Shown here one piece after another: positions 43,999 to 54,959 of a DNA stretch of 64,000 nt (its first letter is position 1; each line of letters opens with the position of its first letter). Made by a program: the position numbers and the translations under genes. The stretch is from Yponomeuta sedellus. Its lineage: Eukaryota > Arthropoda > Insecta > Lepidoptera > Yponomeutidae. Where the stretch lies: positions 3,577,623-3,641,622 of the forward strand of contig OW203725.1 of the NCBI GenBank assembly GCA_934045075.1, written 5' to 3'. Below the pieces are notes generated by a model. That model saw only the letters and a list, made by a program, of their open reading frames with translations, did no database searches and was not told the DNA's origin.

Positions 43999-44946
43999 TT
44001 TTTTTTTACCCAGGAGGAACCCTATTACGGGTACCACTGGCTCGGGGGAGCGCAGTGGTTATGTCTGACTCCCCGCCCTAAAAAGGGCGGTATACCGACT
44101 AAACCTCCTGGGGTGTTTCTCCGCACTCGCAAGGGACGGGGCCGCGGGAACGCTTTAGTACACTACCGCGACCCCGTCTGCGGGCGCCCTTGCGGGCACT
44201 CCTTCGGGGGGGAAGTGTTGCCTTCCCCCCTACTCCGCTGAAGGCACTTCGGAACACGCAGAGCGCCTTCCAGCACGGGACCTCTCAATCGAGCGGTGGG
44301 CCCCCCGACCCACCGCCCGAAGGCCCCCATTATGGCGGCAGACGGTCGGCATACGCCCGCCGTCTGCGCCCGGTTCTCCGACGGCGGAGAGGGAGCGACA
44401 GAGGGTCGTCCTCTCCGCCGCCTCCTTCCTTGCCATGAAGGCCTCGCAACCGCCCAGGCGTCCTCGCTGCCGACCATCGCACTGACGATCGCTGGCAGCG
44501 AGAAGTCCGCCCCAATAGCCGCGGCCAGCTCGGCGCGCGGCTCCGCCCATGCGGGGCACACGGTGCGCGTGTGCTGCGCCGTGTCCTTCGCCGCGTCGCA
44601 GTGGTGGAACGCCGTCGACGGCTCCCAACCCGCTATCCGGCATAGGTACACACCAAAGCATCCATGCCCGGTGAGGACCTGCGCCAGACGGTAGGTCAGG
44701 GCGCCGTGCCCGCGCTCAGCCCAGTCCCGAAGGACGGGCTGAATGGCGGCCACCACCTCGAGGCCGGCGGTAGGTCACGCCAACCTCTCCTCCCACTCCC
44801 GGAACAGACCGTCGCGGGCTCCCTTCTCCACCGCACGATCTGCTCCGGAAGAGGCATCTCGCCGTTGGCGCGAACCTCCGCGCCGCGCCAGTAGACCTCC
44901 GCGAGTACCTTGGCTTCGAGGTCCCACGGAGGGCTACCGGCCAGCA
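43999..44946 (-). mobile_element. R1-clade LINE, 5'-truncated copy 1
   Basis: A minus-strand insertion: nine-base poly-A (T run 43999-44007), a GC-rich 3' UTR, and the C-terminal coding end. GGCTTGCCCAGCCCC at 43984-43998 and GGCTTGCCCAGTCCC at 44947-44961 form the target duplication. Base composition is far richer in G+C than the surroundings. Confidence 0.85.
44163..44943 (-). pseudogene. R1-clade LINE C-terminal domain, frameshifted
   Basis: From the 5' side (44943 downwards), one frame gives PPWDLEAKVLAEVYWRGAEV and NGEMPLPEQIVRW. After a frameshift around 44760, another gives RGHGALTYRLAQVLTGHGCF, GVYLCRIAGWEP, and a zinc-knuckle-like HHC...H...CPAW motif, then IVSAMVGSEDAW. These are conserved features at the end of the R1-type polyprotein, following reverse transcriptase. 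The first cysteine of the CCHC motif appears to be Phe (FHHC in place of CHHC). No polymerase remains. The clade call is from memory of R1-like proteins. Confidence 0.75.
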
Positions 44947-44961
44947 GGCTTGCCCAGTCCC

Positions 44962-45864
44962 TTTTTTTTTTTTTTTTTTCACCCAGGAGAAACCCCAATT
45001 ACGGGTACCACCGGCTCGGGGGAGCACAGTGGTTATGTCGGACTCCCCGCCCTGAAAAGGGCGGTATACCGACTAAAACTCCTGGGGTGTTCCTCCGCAC
45101 CGCAAAGGACGGGGCCACGGGAACGCTTGCGCACACTTCCGCGACCCCGTCTGCGGGCGCCCTTTCGGGCACTCCTTCGGCGGCGCTTCTGCCCCGTCGG
45201 TGCTCGACGACGGGGCTAGAAAACGCCGCATCTCTTCGTTGGAGCGCATAGGGGCCAAGTGCGTATGATCTTGGCCCCCATACGCCCCAACGCGCCGCCC
45301 CCTCCATCCCATCGCAAGCCGGTCGATGAGACGGGGAGGGCGGCGCACCTCCTCGTTGAGGCGCGTGGGGGCCCAAGCGTCCCGGTCCCCACACGCCCCA
45401 CACGTGAGGCCCGTCACGTCGCCCACCAGCACTTCTCTGAAAGCAGAGAAGGCGGTGAGCGACCGCGCGGGCCCCCTCCGTGCCAGAAGGCACCCTCGGA
45501 ACACGCAAGGGCGCCTTCCGGCCCGCCGTGATGGACGCGGAGAGTCCCCCGACCCTCCGCGTCCCGGCGGCCACTCTGGTCCGACTGGTACGAGGCGCGC
45601 GCGCTTCCGCGCAGCGGCGCCCCCCCCAGTCGGTCCTTCATTCGGTTGGTCGCCTGGGTCCCGCTCCACAAAGTGAAACAGGGCCCACGCGACCCCTCCC
45701 GCCAGATTTTTCGCCGCTGGCCAGCAAGATCCCATAAAGAGAAGTTACTGACCAGCGCCCAGGGTGCACCGGCCCTTGCCACTTACCCTTCCTACTGGTT
45801 CAAGATGAATCAGTAGGAACGGAAGCGGAAGGGCACACGGGAAGGTAATCTGGCATCGCACCCC
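44962..45864 (-). mobile_element. R1-clade LINE, 5'-truncated copy 2
   Basis: It has an 18-base poly-A tail (T run 44962-44979) and a 3' UTR close to copy 1 over about 200 bp (GGTACCACCGGCTCGGGG, GTCTGCGGGCGCCC). It then runs into a different GC-rich upstream segment with no recognisable coding homology. It is bounded on the right by GGCTTGCCCAGCCCC at 45865-45879. It sits directly behind copy 1, separated only by the shared target. Confidence 0.8.
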
Positions 45865-46110
45865 GGCTTGCCCAGCCCCTGTACCAACCTGATAGATGAT
45901 CTTTACATACATACTTCCCATACACCTGTACCAACCTGATAGATGATCTTTACATACATACTTCCCATAGAGTTAACTGATTTAGATGGTGTAGGCTTGC
46001 CCAGCCCCTGTAACAACCTGATAGATGATCTTTACACACATACTTCCCATAGAGTTAACGATTTTAATCGGTGTAGGCTTGCCCAGCATCTATATCAACC
46101 TGATAGCTTA
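45865..46110. repeat. Tandemly repeated SINE tail carrying the LINE target
   Basis: About four imperfect units contain ACCAACCTGATAGATGATC, TTTACATACATACTTCCC and ATGGTGTAGGCTTGCCCAG. The target GGCTTGCCCAG of the two LINE copies recurs at about 45993 and 46076. A related single copy is at 39800-39860. Confidence 0.8.
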
Positions 46111-46350
46111 GTCGGCCTAGCCCGCAGGAAAGGCTAGTCGACCAATACGTGCAAAGTCAACCAATCCGCGGGTTTCCTCACGACGTGATATTGCGACTAC
46201 GAATTCTTACGAATGACTTACTTTAATTTCAAAGTTACGTACATTTGTTCGTAACTTTGAAATTAAACAAAGTCATTGGTACATGCCCGCACTGGGAAAC
46301 CTGGGTCTCTAGCTTGCGAGTCCATTGTTCTACCCAATAAACTACCACCG
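46072..46350 (-). repeat. Lepidopteran tRNA-derived SINE (family F)
   Basis: It matches 39800-40080 (GCTTAGTCGGCCTAGCCC, AAACAAAGTCATTGGTACAT), with an inserted local inverted repeat at about 46202-46262 (TACGAATGACTTACTTTAA region duplicated from AACTTTGAAATTAAACAAAG). Confidence 0.8.
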
Positions 46351-46672
46351 CTACACGAACACAAAAAAAAACACTTAAATTTTCAGTGTAGGTACTGTAC
46401 AAATTAGATACCTAGCATTGATTATTAAGAAACCATTAATTATGTAACCTAAGCGTAGAGACAGAAGTGGATAGTTATCATGCCCTTTGGAAAGTGAAAT
46501 CACAAGACAATAAGACGATTTGTCAAAATAATGTCAACTGTGAAACGGCAGCCAATAAATAGATACTATTCATATTGTCAACTGTGTGACCATTATCTAA
46601 GTGAAAGTTGGAAACAAACGCGAAGTTTTTTATTTTCTTATTTTTTTAAGTGCCTCTCCATCACTATATACG

Positions 46673-47025
46673 CTATCAACCCCACTGCTGGGCACGGGTC
46701 TCTTCCTGCATCGCAGGAAGGTTAGGCCATACTCCACCTCGGGGGCGAAGTCCGGGTTGGTGGAAGATTGTAAGACAGTGGCGGGCCTTACTGTCAGAAG
46801 TTATCAAGCCGCCTATAAGGCCTCTGACATGGCTTAACGACTGCCATCATATGACAGCCGGCACAAACGGCTTAACGTGCCTTGCGAAGCACGGAAGCGC
46901 TCGAAAAAATACCACTAGCGGTAGTCGCGGGACGCTCACCCATCCTGTACCTGACCGCGCCTTTTGTTGCTTAACCAAGTGATTGCTTCCAATCACTCGG
47001 TTCGCCTAGGCCACGAGCGCTTCAT
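46673..47025 (-). repeat. SINE family A, near full length
   Basis: TATATACG at 46665-46672 and 47026-47033 is a probable target duplication. The strand opposite to the sense strand is open for about 110 codons. Confidence 0.88.
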
Positions 47026-47044
47026 TATATACGTAGATACCCAA

Positions 47045-47295
47045 AAAATGTGCTGTGTGGTGTCGGCCTACAGAATAGCACCAACCCAATTCTTCCCGCG
47101 GGTGTCGTAAAAGGCGACTTAGGGACACAAACCGGGGGGTGGGCAGCAGCGCCCCCTGCAGTACAATTCCACCGAACTGCGATCCCCAACCCGCATGCCC
47201 AGCGTGGGGATTATGGGCATTACCCCCTATGATAGTACAACGTGGCGCTGTTTAGATGAGGGCTATATGTCCAGCAGTGGACTAGTATAGCCTGA
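47045..47295 (+). repeat. Retroposon family J with RTE-type tail
   Basis: GTCGGCCTACAGAATAGCAC, CTTCCCGCGGGTGTCGTAAA, CTGCGATCCCCAACCCGC and CAGCGTGGGGATTATGGGC lead into GTCCAGCAGTGGACTAG and GACGACGAC. It shares its 3' end with RTE LINEs, as expected of a non-autonomous partner or UTR. Confidence 0.75.
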
Positions 47296-47814
47296 CGACG
47301 ACCTAAAAAATAAATACTTATACAATCAAATACACATAGGTAAGCAACATATATTTAAATAATAATATACAATTAAATACATATAAGCAACAGTTTTGCA
47401 GTTTATGCAGTGCATTATGCAGGTAGTGGGAGTTCACCAATGGCTTTTGTCCTAGTTTCAGTTTTTGTCCTAGGCATTTCCGGCCAAACGAAGCCGTGAG
47501 AACAGCTAGTAAGCATATTATTAATATTTCGTTTAGCGTCGTACACAACTTGCTCTCATATTAAACTAGGAAACGAATTCCTTAAATGGGAATTCGTCAG
47601 ACATTTTCTTGAACGTCTTCAAAGTAGCGATTTCAGAAATCTCCCCAGTTAAACTTTATTACTTGAAAACCTTACGGACTGTATGTGAGTATTTTGAAAG
47701 GCGAGTCTCGTGGTTAGCTCCCAAGCGCCTCTTAACCTTTTGTTACTTGGAATAAAAAACTTACTCTACTTTTCAGTAGGAGTTTATCAGACCCCAATTT
47801 TCAATCTATAATAT
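47296..47814. other. No feature recognised
   Basis: Unassigned AT-rich sequence. Confidence 0.4.
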
Positions 47815-47990
47815 AAAAATGAATCGCTGAATGTGTTGGTAAGCGCCAATTTCGATAGCAGCTGAACCGATTTCGCTAATTATTTTTTTAGAATATTCTA
47901 TGAAGTACGAGGATGGTTCTTACGGAGAGAAAAAAATAAAAATATTATTAATCGATAGTAGGCGGTACGAAGTTCGCTGGGTCAGCTAGT
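47815..47990 (+). mobile_element. Non-autonomous Helitron family D
   Basis: TCTATAATATAAAAATGAAT to CGCTGGGTCAGCTAGT, followed by AT. It is the cleanest of the five copies. Confidence 0.78.
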
Positions 47991-49107
47991 ATTCAATAAA
48001 ACAAAATGTGCACGTAAGGTCAGACGTAACTGGGAAATATTTTACATCGAGCAACAAAAAAATAGTTTCTTTTTAAAAATTATGATCATATCTGAGTACT
48101 TAATATCAATCCTTCGATATTTTCGATATCAACACTTGAATGTCACCACTGCTGGGGCACGGGTCTGTTCATTCATTGCAGGAAGGTACTATGACATTTG
48201 CATCAAAGTTTTGTTTTATTTATAGACATTTGGCACATATAGCACCTGGCACAATTTTATTAGTCATCCTATGAAAGAGAACTGTAGAAAAAAAAAAACT
48301 CTATGAAAGAGAAGCCGTCTTTCTAAAATAGGAGACAGTTTTTTGATCCTAGATCGATCTAGTTGGTGGTGCACAAATTCAACAGTGGATTTTACAAACT
48401 CAAAAGTCTGCTGGCGGAACACTCTTGTCTGTAAATTAAGTTAAAATTCGGCTTTGTATATTTTATAGCATTTGTTTTACGGGCTCTACCAATTTTGCTA
48501 CCTCCGGTAATTAATGCACATGTTTTGAAGCATAATACATTAGGCAACGCCACTATAAAGAAGAAAACCCGTAAAGTCATATAGAAAATGGAAATGGGCC
48601 GTATTTAAGAAAACATCCGTACCTATATCTGTAATTGTATATTTATAGACTACATTATAATTATACGCTACCATTTGTGGATTTACTATTCTGACGAATG
48701 ACAATTTGCTCTAATTTTAACTACACATTACATTATTATATCCGGTTACAATCAAATAATGTGTAGTCCCCACGACTGTGTAGTCCATGACATAAAAATA
48801 CATTTTTATAGATTTAAAATAAGGACATTTTAGGAAAAGACCTCTCCGCTCCTTCAAAGCAGCTACAGGATGAGTTTGAAATCATTCGCTATATTTTAAT
48901 GGAATGTTCTTTTCTTCTTAATACATAAGATTATTCATAACTTAAAAGACACATTTATTATTTGGACCTTTATTATGTTTAAAATCTGGTAAAAAGTATG
49001 TAAAAAAAATGGTAAAAATGATAAAAAATGGTAAAAAGTATCGTAACGTTTCTACAGGATTTATTTAACGTTGATAATTAATAATTAGATATAATTATTA
49101 ATTATTT
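47991..49107. other. No gene; one SINE family A scrap
   Basis: 48122-48187 is a family A tail complement (CACTGCTGGGGCACGGGTC). A direct repeat AACTCTATGAAAGAGAA occurs near 48270 and 48300. The rest is unassigned. Confidence 0.45.
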
Positions 49108-49234
49108 CGTTGATAGTGGATAATTAGATCGCTCTTAGCGATAAGAACGCCAATTGTATAACATTACTTAGATTTAAGAATCATGGTTGTAATATTTTTC
49201 TGGTTGTGCAATAAAGTGTTCTCCATCTATCTAA
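49108..49234 (+). mobile_element. LINE 3' UTR fragment
   Basis: ATCGCTCTTAGCGATAAG to TTGTGCAATAAAGTGTTCTC. This is the same 3' UTR type as 5125-5235. Confidence 0.6.
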
Positions 49235-49537
49235 ATAGAATTCATTAATCGTCTCATACCTATACGTTTAAAAGATCGGCTGGCCGACCTCGGCCATAGA
49301 CTCAAATATAAATAAATAATATTGTTACTTTCGGTACTAATGTGCTTTGTATATAAAAATTGTATGTACGAAAATTACTTCATTAGTAAAGTATAAGTAC
49401 GATAAAAAAACATCTTCTTCAGTTACTTTTTTTAATACGAAAAGTATTAAACAGCAATAGCTGTATGATCAACAATTAATGCTTATTGCACTAAAGAATT
49501 TTCTAATCTAATCTAATTGTTTAGCATCTAGATAGAT

Positions 49538-50645
49538 AGATAGAATATTCTTTATTGTACACAGAAATTACAGTAACAGAATTATATAAAAAATACAGTA
49601 CAAATGGCGGCCTTATTACTAAAAGCAATTTCTTCCAGGCAACCGTAGACGGAAACAAGAGAGAAATTAGAGACGGGTAGTCGGTGCAATACAGAAATAT
49701 TGACATTAGTAATTCAACGAAATTTATATAAACTTACTTAAACTACATACATAAATAATTAAATGAATAAATAATTAAGATAAACATACATACTAATAAA
49801 TAAATTATATATGGGAAGAGGAAATAATATAATATACCTACGTAATATTTACTGCATTATTTAATTATTGAAAGGTAGTATTCCTTCACTCTACACTTAA
49901 ATATCGCAGACGAAGGAGACTGTCTTATTACTATTGGCAGTGCATTCCACAGTCGGACGGCTGTGGCTGAGAAGGAAATACTGAAGAACTTCGTCGAGTG
50001 ACTAAGTGTCTTCAGCAACAGATTCTCAGCTGAACGCAACGTACGACTGTGAGAATCATGCAGAAACAGAAAGCGTTTTTTAAGGTAGACAGGAGTGGTA
50101 GGATTGAACAGCACAGAGTAGAGAAGTGAAACAATGTGAGCATTCCTGCGGTGGCCGATGGGGAGCCACTTGAGCTTAGTGCAATATTCGGATATGTGGT
50201 CATATTTTCGCAAACCGAATATGAACCGTATAGCGAAGTTCTGGAGGCAGGCGCTCAAGCTTATCTAATTGCTCTTGTGTAAGGTTAAGATAGCTAGCAT
50301 CAGCATAATCGAGGATAGGGAGTAGTAGAGATTGTGCGAGTGCAATTTTGGTTGGAGTTGGTAGGAAGTTCCGTAACCTCCTCAAGGAGGCCGCTGAAGC
50401 GAACATTTTCCGGCTCACCTCGGCTAGCTGTGGCACCCAAGACAAGCACCTGTCGATCACAATCCCCAAGTTCTTCACCTTCTCACTAAACGGAATATGG
50501 ACATTGTCAAGTTTGACATGAGGCAGTTGTTGCCAGTCGATCCTAGAGATCATTCTGGCACTCCCGATAACAATAACTTGAGTTTTACTTGGGTTGACTC
50601 TCAATCCATATGAATGGCTCCACTCCGATTTGATATTGCAGAGTG
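49538..50645 (-). mobile_element. LINE, 5'-truncated, with 3' UTR
   Basis: Minus-strand insertion containing the last part of a reverse transcriptase ORF (49857-50645) and its 3' UTR down to GTACAATAAAGAATATTC. The UTR links it to truncated relatives at 5125, 10806, 17884, 25850 and 49108. Confidence 0.8.
49857..50645 (-). pseudogene. Non-LTR reverse transcriptase C-terminus, frameshifted
   Basis: From 50645: SEWSHSYGLRVNPSKTQVIV (the conserved block after the polymerase active site), VKNLGIVIDRCLSWVPQL, then LLPILDYADASYL. A frameshift at about 50230-50258 moves the rest to another frame: ACLQNFAIRFIFGLRKYDHI, then LKWLPIGHRR and AVRLWNALPIVIRQSPS. The order matches the thumb and C-terminal region of Jockey/CR1-group non-LTR elements. 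The catalytic FADD segment is not included. Dead copy. Confidence 0.85.
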
Positions 50646-50744
50646 TAGGCCATCCAGATGAGATTAAGCATCTACTTCATTCAATGCATCAAAATTACCA
50701 ATTAGTAAATAGTTTTTTTTTTCATATAGCCTATAAACGTCTAA

Positions 50745-50985
50745 CTGGGCACAAGCTTTCTCTCAGAGAGGCATCGCGGATTGGAAATTTCAAGCGCTGA
50801 GATACTTGCACACCTTAACGCTCAGATTTCCTCACGCTACTTTTCCTCACAGTAAGTCGTATGCTACTATGACTTTACAAATGTGTTTATCTTAGAAAAC
50901 AAAGTCATTGGCGCACTGGGACTCGAACTCGTATCCCGCTTCCGATTTCATCGTTCTACCCACTTAGCTACGGCCTTCTTATAAT
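50745..50985 (-). repeat. Lepidopteran tRNA-derived SINE (family F)
   Basis: Minus strand: CCGTAGCTAAGTGGGTAGAA (A box), GAGTTCGAGTCCCAG (B box), CAATGACTTTG, a degenerate GTGAGGAAAAGTAGCGTGAG and a 3' end with AGAGAAAGC. Confidence 0.78.
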
Positions 50986-51002
50986 TAGATAATTTATAAT
51001 AA

Positions 51003-51350
51003 ATTTAGTATCTTACCATTATATGGAGAATCATCTAATTTACAATCGGAACCAATTTTGAAATTTCTCTTAGATCTTACGAGTACCATCTAAATTACGG
51101 TCAGAACAATTTTTGAAATGTCTCCTAGATCTTACGAGTAGGTATCTTCTAAATTACGGTCAGAACAAGTTTTAAAAATATTCATAGATATTACAAGTGC
51201 CTTTTAAATTACGGCCAGAACAAATTTTAAATTTATCTTAGATCTTACGAGAATCTTCTCAATTACGGTCAGACCAAACTTTAAATTTCTCTTAGATCTT
51301 ACGAGTAGCTTTTAAATTACGGTAAGAACAAATTTTTAAATTACCCTTAA
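51003..51350 (+). repeat. Diverged minisatellite, units of about 60 bp
   Basis: Six units share TCTAAATTACGGTCAGAACA, TTTTGAAAT and TCTTAGATCTTACGAGTA, with indels between units. An old array. Confidence 0.88.
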
Positions 51351-51694
51351 CATTTTTGCTAGTAACTTTTGTTGGTACCCTGTATTGCAAGTACTCAGCA
51401 CGTCCAGTGTGGTGCGACTCAGACTCAAAGGCGGCGTTGGCCGCAGGCAGCCGACTACCTCCGCTTCAAATTAAGCTAAAATATGTTCATGTCTCGCTAA
51501 CTGTGAGAGAAAACGTCCTGTGGACAGCTGCATAACAGGAATAAAGAAGATCGGTCCTAAAATGTTTGATTAAAGATTAATGTAAGTGTCAGCTATCATA
51601 CAATAGTCTTAAGTGTACTGCAGGAAGAAACTAACGTACAAGATACAGGGTGCCCTAGTTTAGGAGTCAGGCACTTAACCAGCTATGTAATTAT

Positions 51695-52020
51695 ACTATT
51701 TTTAATGCACTAACCCGTGCCAAGGACAATTTTAAAAAACCTATTTAGAGGCTAAAAATTCCACCCATGCCGGGATTCGAACTCGCGACCTCTGGCTATC
51801 CGTGCCAGCGCTCTTTCCAACTGAGCTAATGGGCGACTCGCCAGCATCTGTGAAATATAGAGAATATTGTCAAGAGGTTCGAACCTCTTGACAATATTCT
51901 CTATATTACGTACAGGTAGCGACATCTGGCTGAAGTAATTTGCATCACTTGCAGCCCCGAGTACCTACTTTGCAGTTAGGTTTTACATCGGAATGTTATC
52001 GCTGTACCCACATGAATATA
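51695..52020. repeat. SINE family B with central 54-bp palindrome
   Basis: The inverted copy (tail complement, tRNA-like block) is interrupted at 51854-51907 by a perfect 54-bp palindrome centred on TTCGAA. The inverted head then continues to CTGTACCCACATGA. Confidence 0.88.
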
Positions 52021-52354
52021 TATTATAATGCAGTGTATATACGTCCCACTGTAGTGCCTGCACAGACCTTCTTTCGGAGACAGAGTATTGGGAATAATCT
52101 GGTGAGAGACGTGGTCGTCTGCTCACCACGTATTGGCACTTTCTAGCCTGAGGTATGTGAAAACCTCAGACACTTAGGATATTTTCGGTGCTTAATCTAA
52201 GATGCGAACGGGTACCAGCCATCAGTCTTCTCGTGACCACCATGACTGTAACGTCGTCGAAGCGTCGAGGTAAAATAGCAATAAATTACTACGCGATTAA
52301 GCCCCGAAAATATTATAATGTGTTCAAGTCGCGAAAGTCTAGAACATATGTTCA

Positions 52355-52540
52355 GACACTTAGGTTTCCACACGATGTGTTCCTTCAATTTCAACTACTC
52401 TCTAGAGTGGTATTGCTACTACGATTATACAAATAAACAAAACTTAGAATACATAATCATTGGTACGCCGGGATTCGAACCCACGATCTCTCGATTGGGA
52501 AGTCGGCGTACTACCGTTCCGTTACCACCGCTGATCTGAC
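52355..52540 (-). repeat. Lepidopteran tRNA-derived SINE (family F)
   Basis: Minus strand: GCGGTGGTAACGGAACGG, GGTTCGAATCCCGG (B box), CCAATGATTATG and TTGAAGGAACACATCGTG. Confidence 0.75.
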
Positions 52541-53499
52541 AAAACTCACTTCACACTACAAGCGACCCCATACAGCACTTAGCTAAATAATTACAGTTAT
52601 AAAGATCTTCAAAGACCCAAATTGTTATAGCTTAATCCACAATGTGGCTGACCCACTTAGCTGCACCACCTGTTGTGATTCAGTAAATTCTTTGAACAGC
52701 GCCTTTGAATGTAAGAAACGAATTAAATCCGTAAAGTTCTTGGACAATAAAAGAATCGTCACGACGACAGCTGCGCGTTGCACGGCTGGCGTATTTCACC
52801 CCGATGCAAGTGCAAATTAATAAAATATTTTTAAATGAACAAATTCAGTCGAAAAGCAAAATCACCGAATTAGTTGCTAACCTCCGATAGGAGACGGCAC
52901 ACGACGACCGGGTTAGAAAGAAAGAAACACATTTTACACTTAAATGCGCAAATTCTGAATCACTTTAAATAAAGTTTGCTACAACAACTGTTGTTAATTT
53001 AGTCAATACATCCTGACATTTTATTTAGCTCGACCTTATTTAGAGTAAAATGAAATATTACGAATAAAGCTGCTAGTTAAACTATCTCCAACCAATTTCC
53101 ACATTCTTTTTGTAAAGTCATCCGTAAAATCACTAAAGTAAACATACGCAAAAGTTACCGTGCTGCCCATAGTGATACAGGTTCTTTGTGTCTGCAACAC
53201 CGTTTACCAGTGCCAGTATGTGGTAACCCAGGACGTCTTGTAATGGTCACTTGACCATCTAAGGTCTGAAGTGAGCACCGCTCACCCAACTCTTTCCTGT
53301 CTACAACAATGGCTGTAGACTCTCTTGCCTGTTTCCTTATATTTGTGGATACCACATTACATAAACGCACGTCTGTGATATGTAGCTACCTATGTATGAA
53401 TAGGTCTGTGCTCGCTCGCTGGCCACAACCAGTCTTACAATATACGTCAGTCGATACGAACGTGTGTTTTACTTCGTATGCCGACGTACCAGTCTGTAT
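52541..53499. other. No gene recognised
   Basis: No repeat or homology identified. It is one of the longer stretches that may be unique DNA. Confidence 0.4.
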
Positions 53500-53810
53500 C
53501 CTCGAGGAGAAGCCAGAGGCCAGGATTTGCCACTAGCCACGATCCTGAAAAACCTCTTTCAATTCATCAACATTTAAAAACCTATTTAGAGGCTAAAAAT
53601 TTCACCCATGCCGGGATTCGAACCCGCAACCTCTGGCTATCCGTGCCAGCGCTCTACCAATTGAGCCAATGGGCGACTCACCGACATTACATAGTCGCTT
53701 ACATTGTCATGCATGCACTCAAGTTTCGGGTACTTTTTATCCTCGTCTTTCACCAACAAATTCCCTATTTGATCCACGTGGGTCCGGCTGAGACGCCACT
53801 AAAAATATAG
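53500..53810 (-). pseudogene. LINE family 2 C-terminus split by a SINE
   Basis: The right part (53700-53810) and left part (53500-53570) together match 22951-23100 on the minus strand (WIK/QIGNLLVK-like, KYPKLECMHD, then a degraded QDRG). A family B SINE at 53572-53692 separates them. Confidence 0.65.
53572..53692 (-). repeat. SINE family B inserted in LINE family 2
   Basis: From TTTAAAAACCTATTTAGAGG through the tRNA-like block to GGGCGACTCACCG. Its right edge is short of the AAATTTCGAACC head, so it is 5'-truncated. Flanking AACATT/GACATT is a possible short target duplication. Confidence 0.8.
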
Positions 53811-54254
53811 GTATATAAATAAATACTATTATACCCTTGCGACGCTGATTATTACATCTACGATACTAGCGCTATTTTTACCGACTATAATTACTAGCTG
53901 TGAAAGGGCGTGTAATCTTTTTATACTAAACAATATGTTCACCTGGGAAATCCTAATAATATTGCTCATAATAAGTGTGTCCCAGAGCGAAATCCGCCGT
54001 AACTCTCAGCCCGTACCATGCGGTTTGGCAACGCGTAGCTTTTTGCAAAAACTCGATTAATTCCAAGTTTCATTCAGTCGACAAAGAAAGCCTAAAGAGC
54101 AGATTGAGATAACGACATTTCATTTCCCTCCTTTATAGGTTTCCGTACGCTGCTATTCTCCTAAAATTTACTAAGCATTGTTATGTAGACATAAAATATT
54201 GTTACTCTTCTCTGTTTTAAATTCGGTTAAGTCCTTTAAAGGTAACTAAACTTT
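53811..54254. other. No gene; old repeat at the left
   Basis: 53836-53910 resembles 13905-13980. The rest is unassigned. Confidence 0.35.
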
Positions 54255-54440
54255 GTAGACTTTTAGTATGGATCTACTTACGGGTGTTGTTATATCGGAA
54301 GAGTCCGACCACGTGAGACGAGCAACCGAGAACGCGAGCTCAGTCTGCTCACCATGATTAAGCTCTGCGAATCGGAGCGAAACCTGGTCGGACTCTTCCG
54401 ATATAATAACACCCGTAAGCAGATCCGGACTAAAAGTGTA
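54255..54440. mobile_element. MITE with terminal inverted repeats of about 54 bp
   Basis: ACTTTTAGTATGGATCTACT, TACGGGTGTTGTTATATCGG and AAGAGTCCGACC are mirrored at the right end by GGTCGGACTCTTCCGATATA and ACACCCGTAAGCAGATCC. The interior of about 75 bp has no coding frame. Confidence 0.85.
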
Positions 54441-54959
54441 CAATGTGTTGTGCTTACGAAAGTTTTGGTAACTAAACTCTTATTTCTTTTTCGAAACATT
54501 AACCTTTAACTCCATCGATTTTTTTTTTCACCAATTGGTCCTCGACAAAAAATCTTGCACACTCCGGATCCTATAATAAAGAAGATGATCCTATAATATT
54601 TTTGCTTGAAATAAATACTTTCTATTTGAAAGGAACCGCGCCGGAGGCTTAGTGCACAATATTTTCCGTCGCCGCCCTCGTAACTCCGTGCCGCGGACAG
54701 AATTAGTAGTCAAGCGCCTGCGCGTGAGTGCGACTAATCGCGGCATACTATGCAAATTTCCGCAACTCCTTCGGGTCGGAATACCACCGCCAGCTAAGAT
54801 CGAACTGGGTGTTAGGGCCGACGTATACTGTGAGCTAGCGAAGATATTATTTTTTTAAGACGACCATTGCAATCTTACTTTCATTTGTAATAAGTTTGTG
54901 ACAAACGTTTGTCTTTAGAATTTTTCCGACAAAAAGCCTAGTAAGTTTATTTGGTTAGA
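54441..54959. other. GC-richer unassigned stretch
   Basis: 54620-54850 is richer in G+C than its surroundings (CGTCGCCGCCCTCGTAAC, GCCTGCGCGTGAGTGCG), with a 68-codon open frame I cannot identify. It could be an exon, a CpG-like relic or transposon DNA. Confidence 0.3.

Noticed and set aside
45073..45735. 220-codon open frame in the GC-rich region
   Set aside because: It lies in the 3' UTR and unidentified upstream part of R1-clade LINE copy 2. GC-rich DNA gives long chance frames, and several overlap here on both strands.
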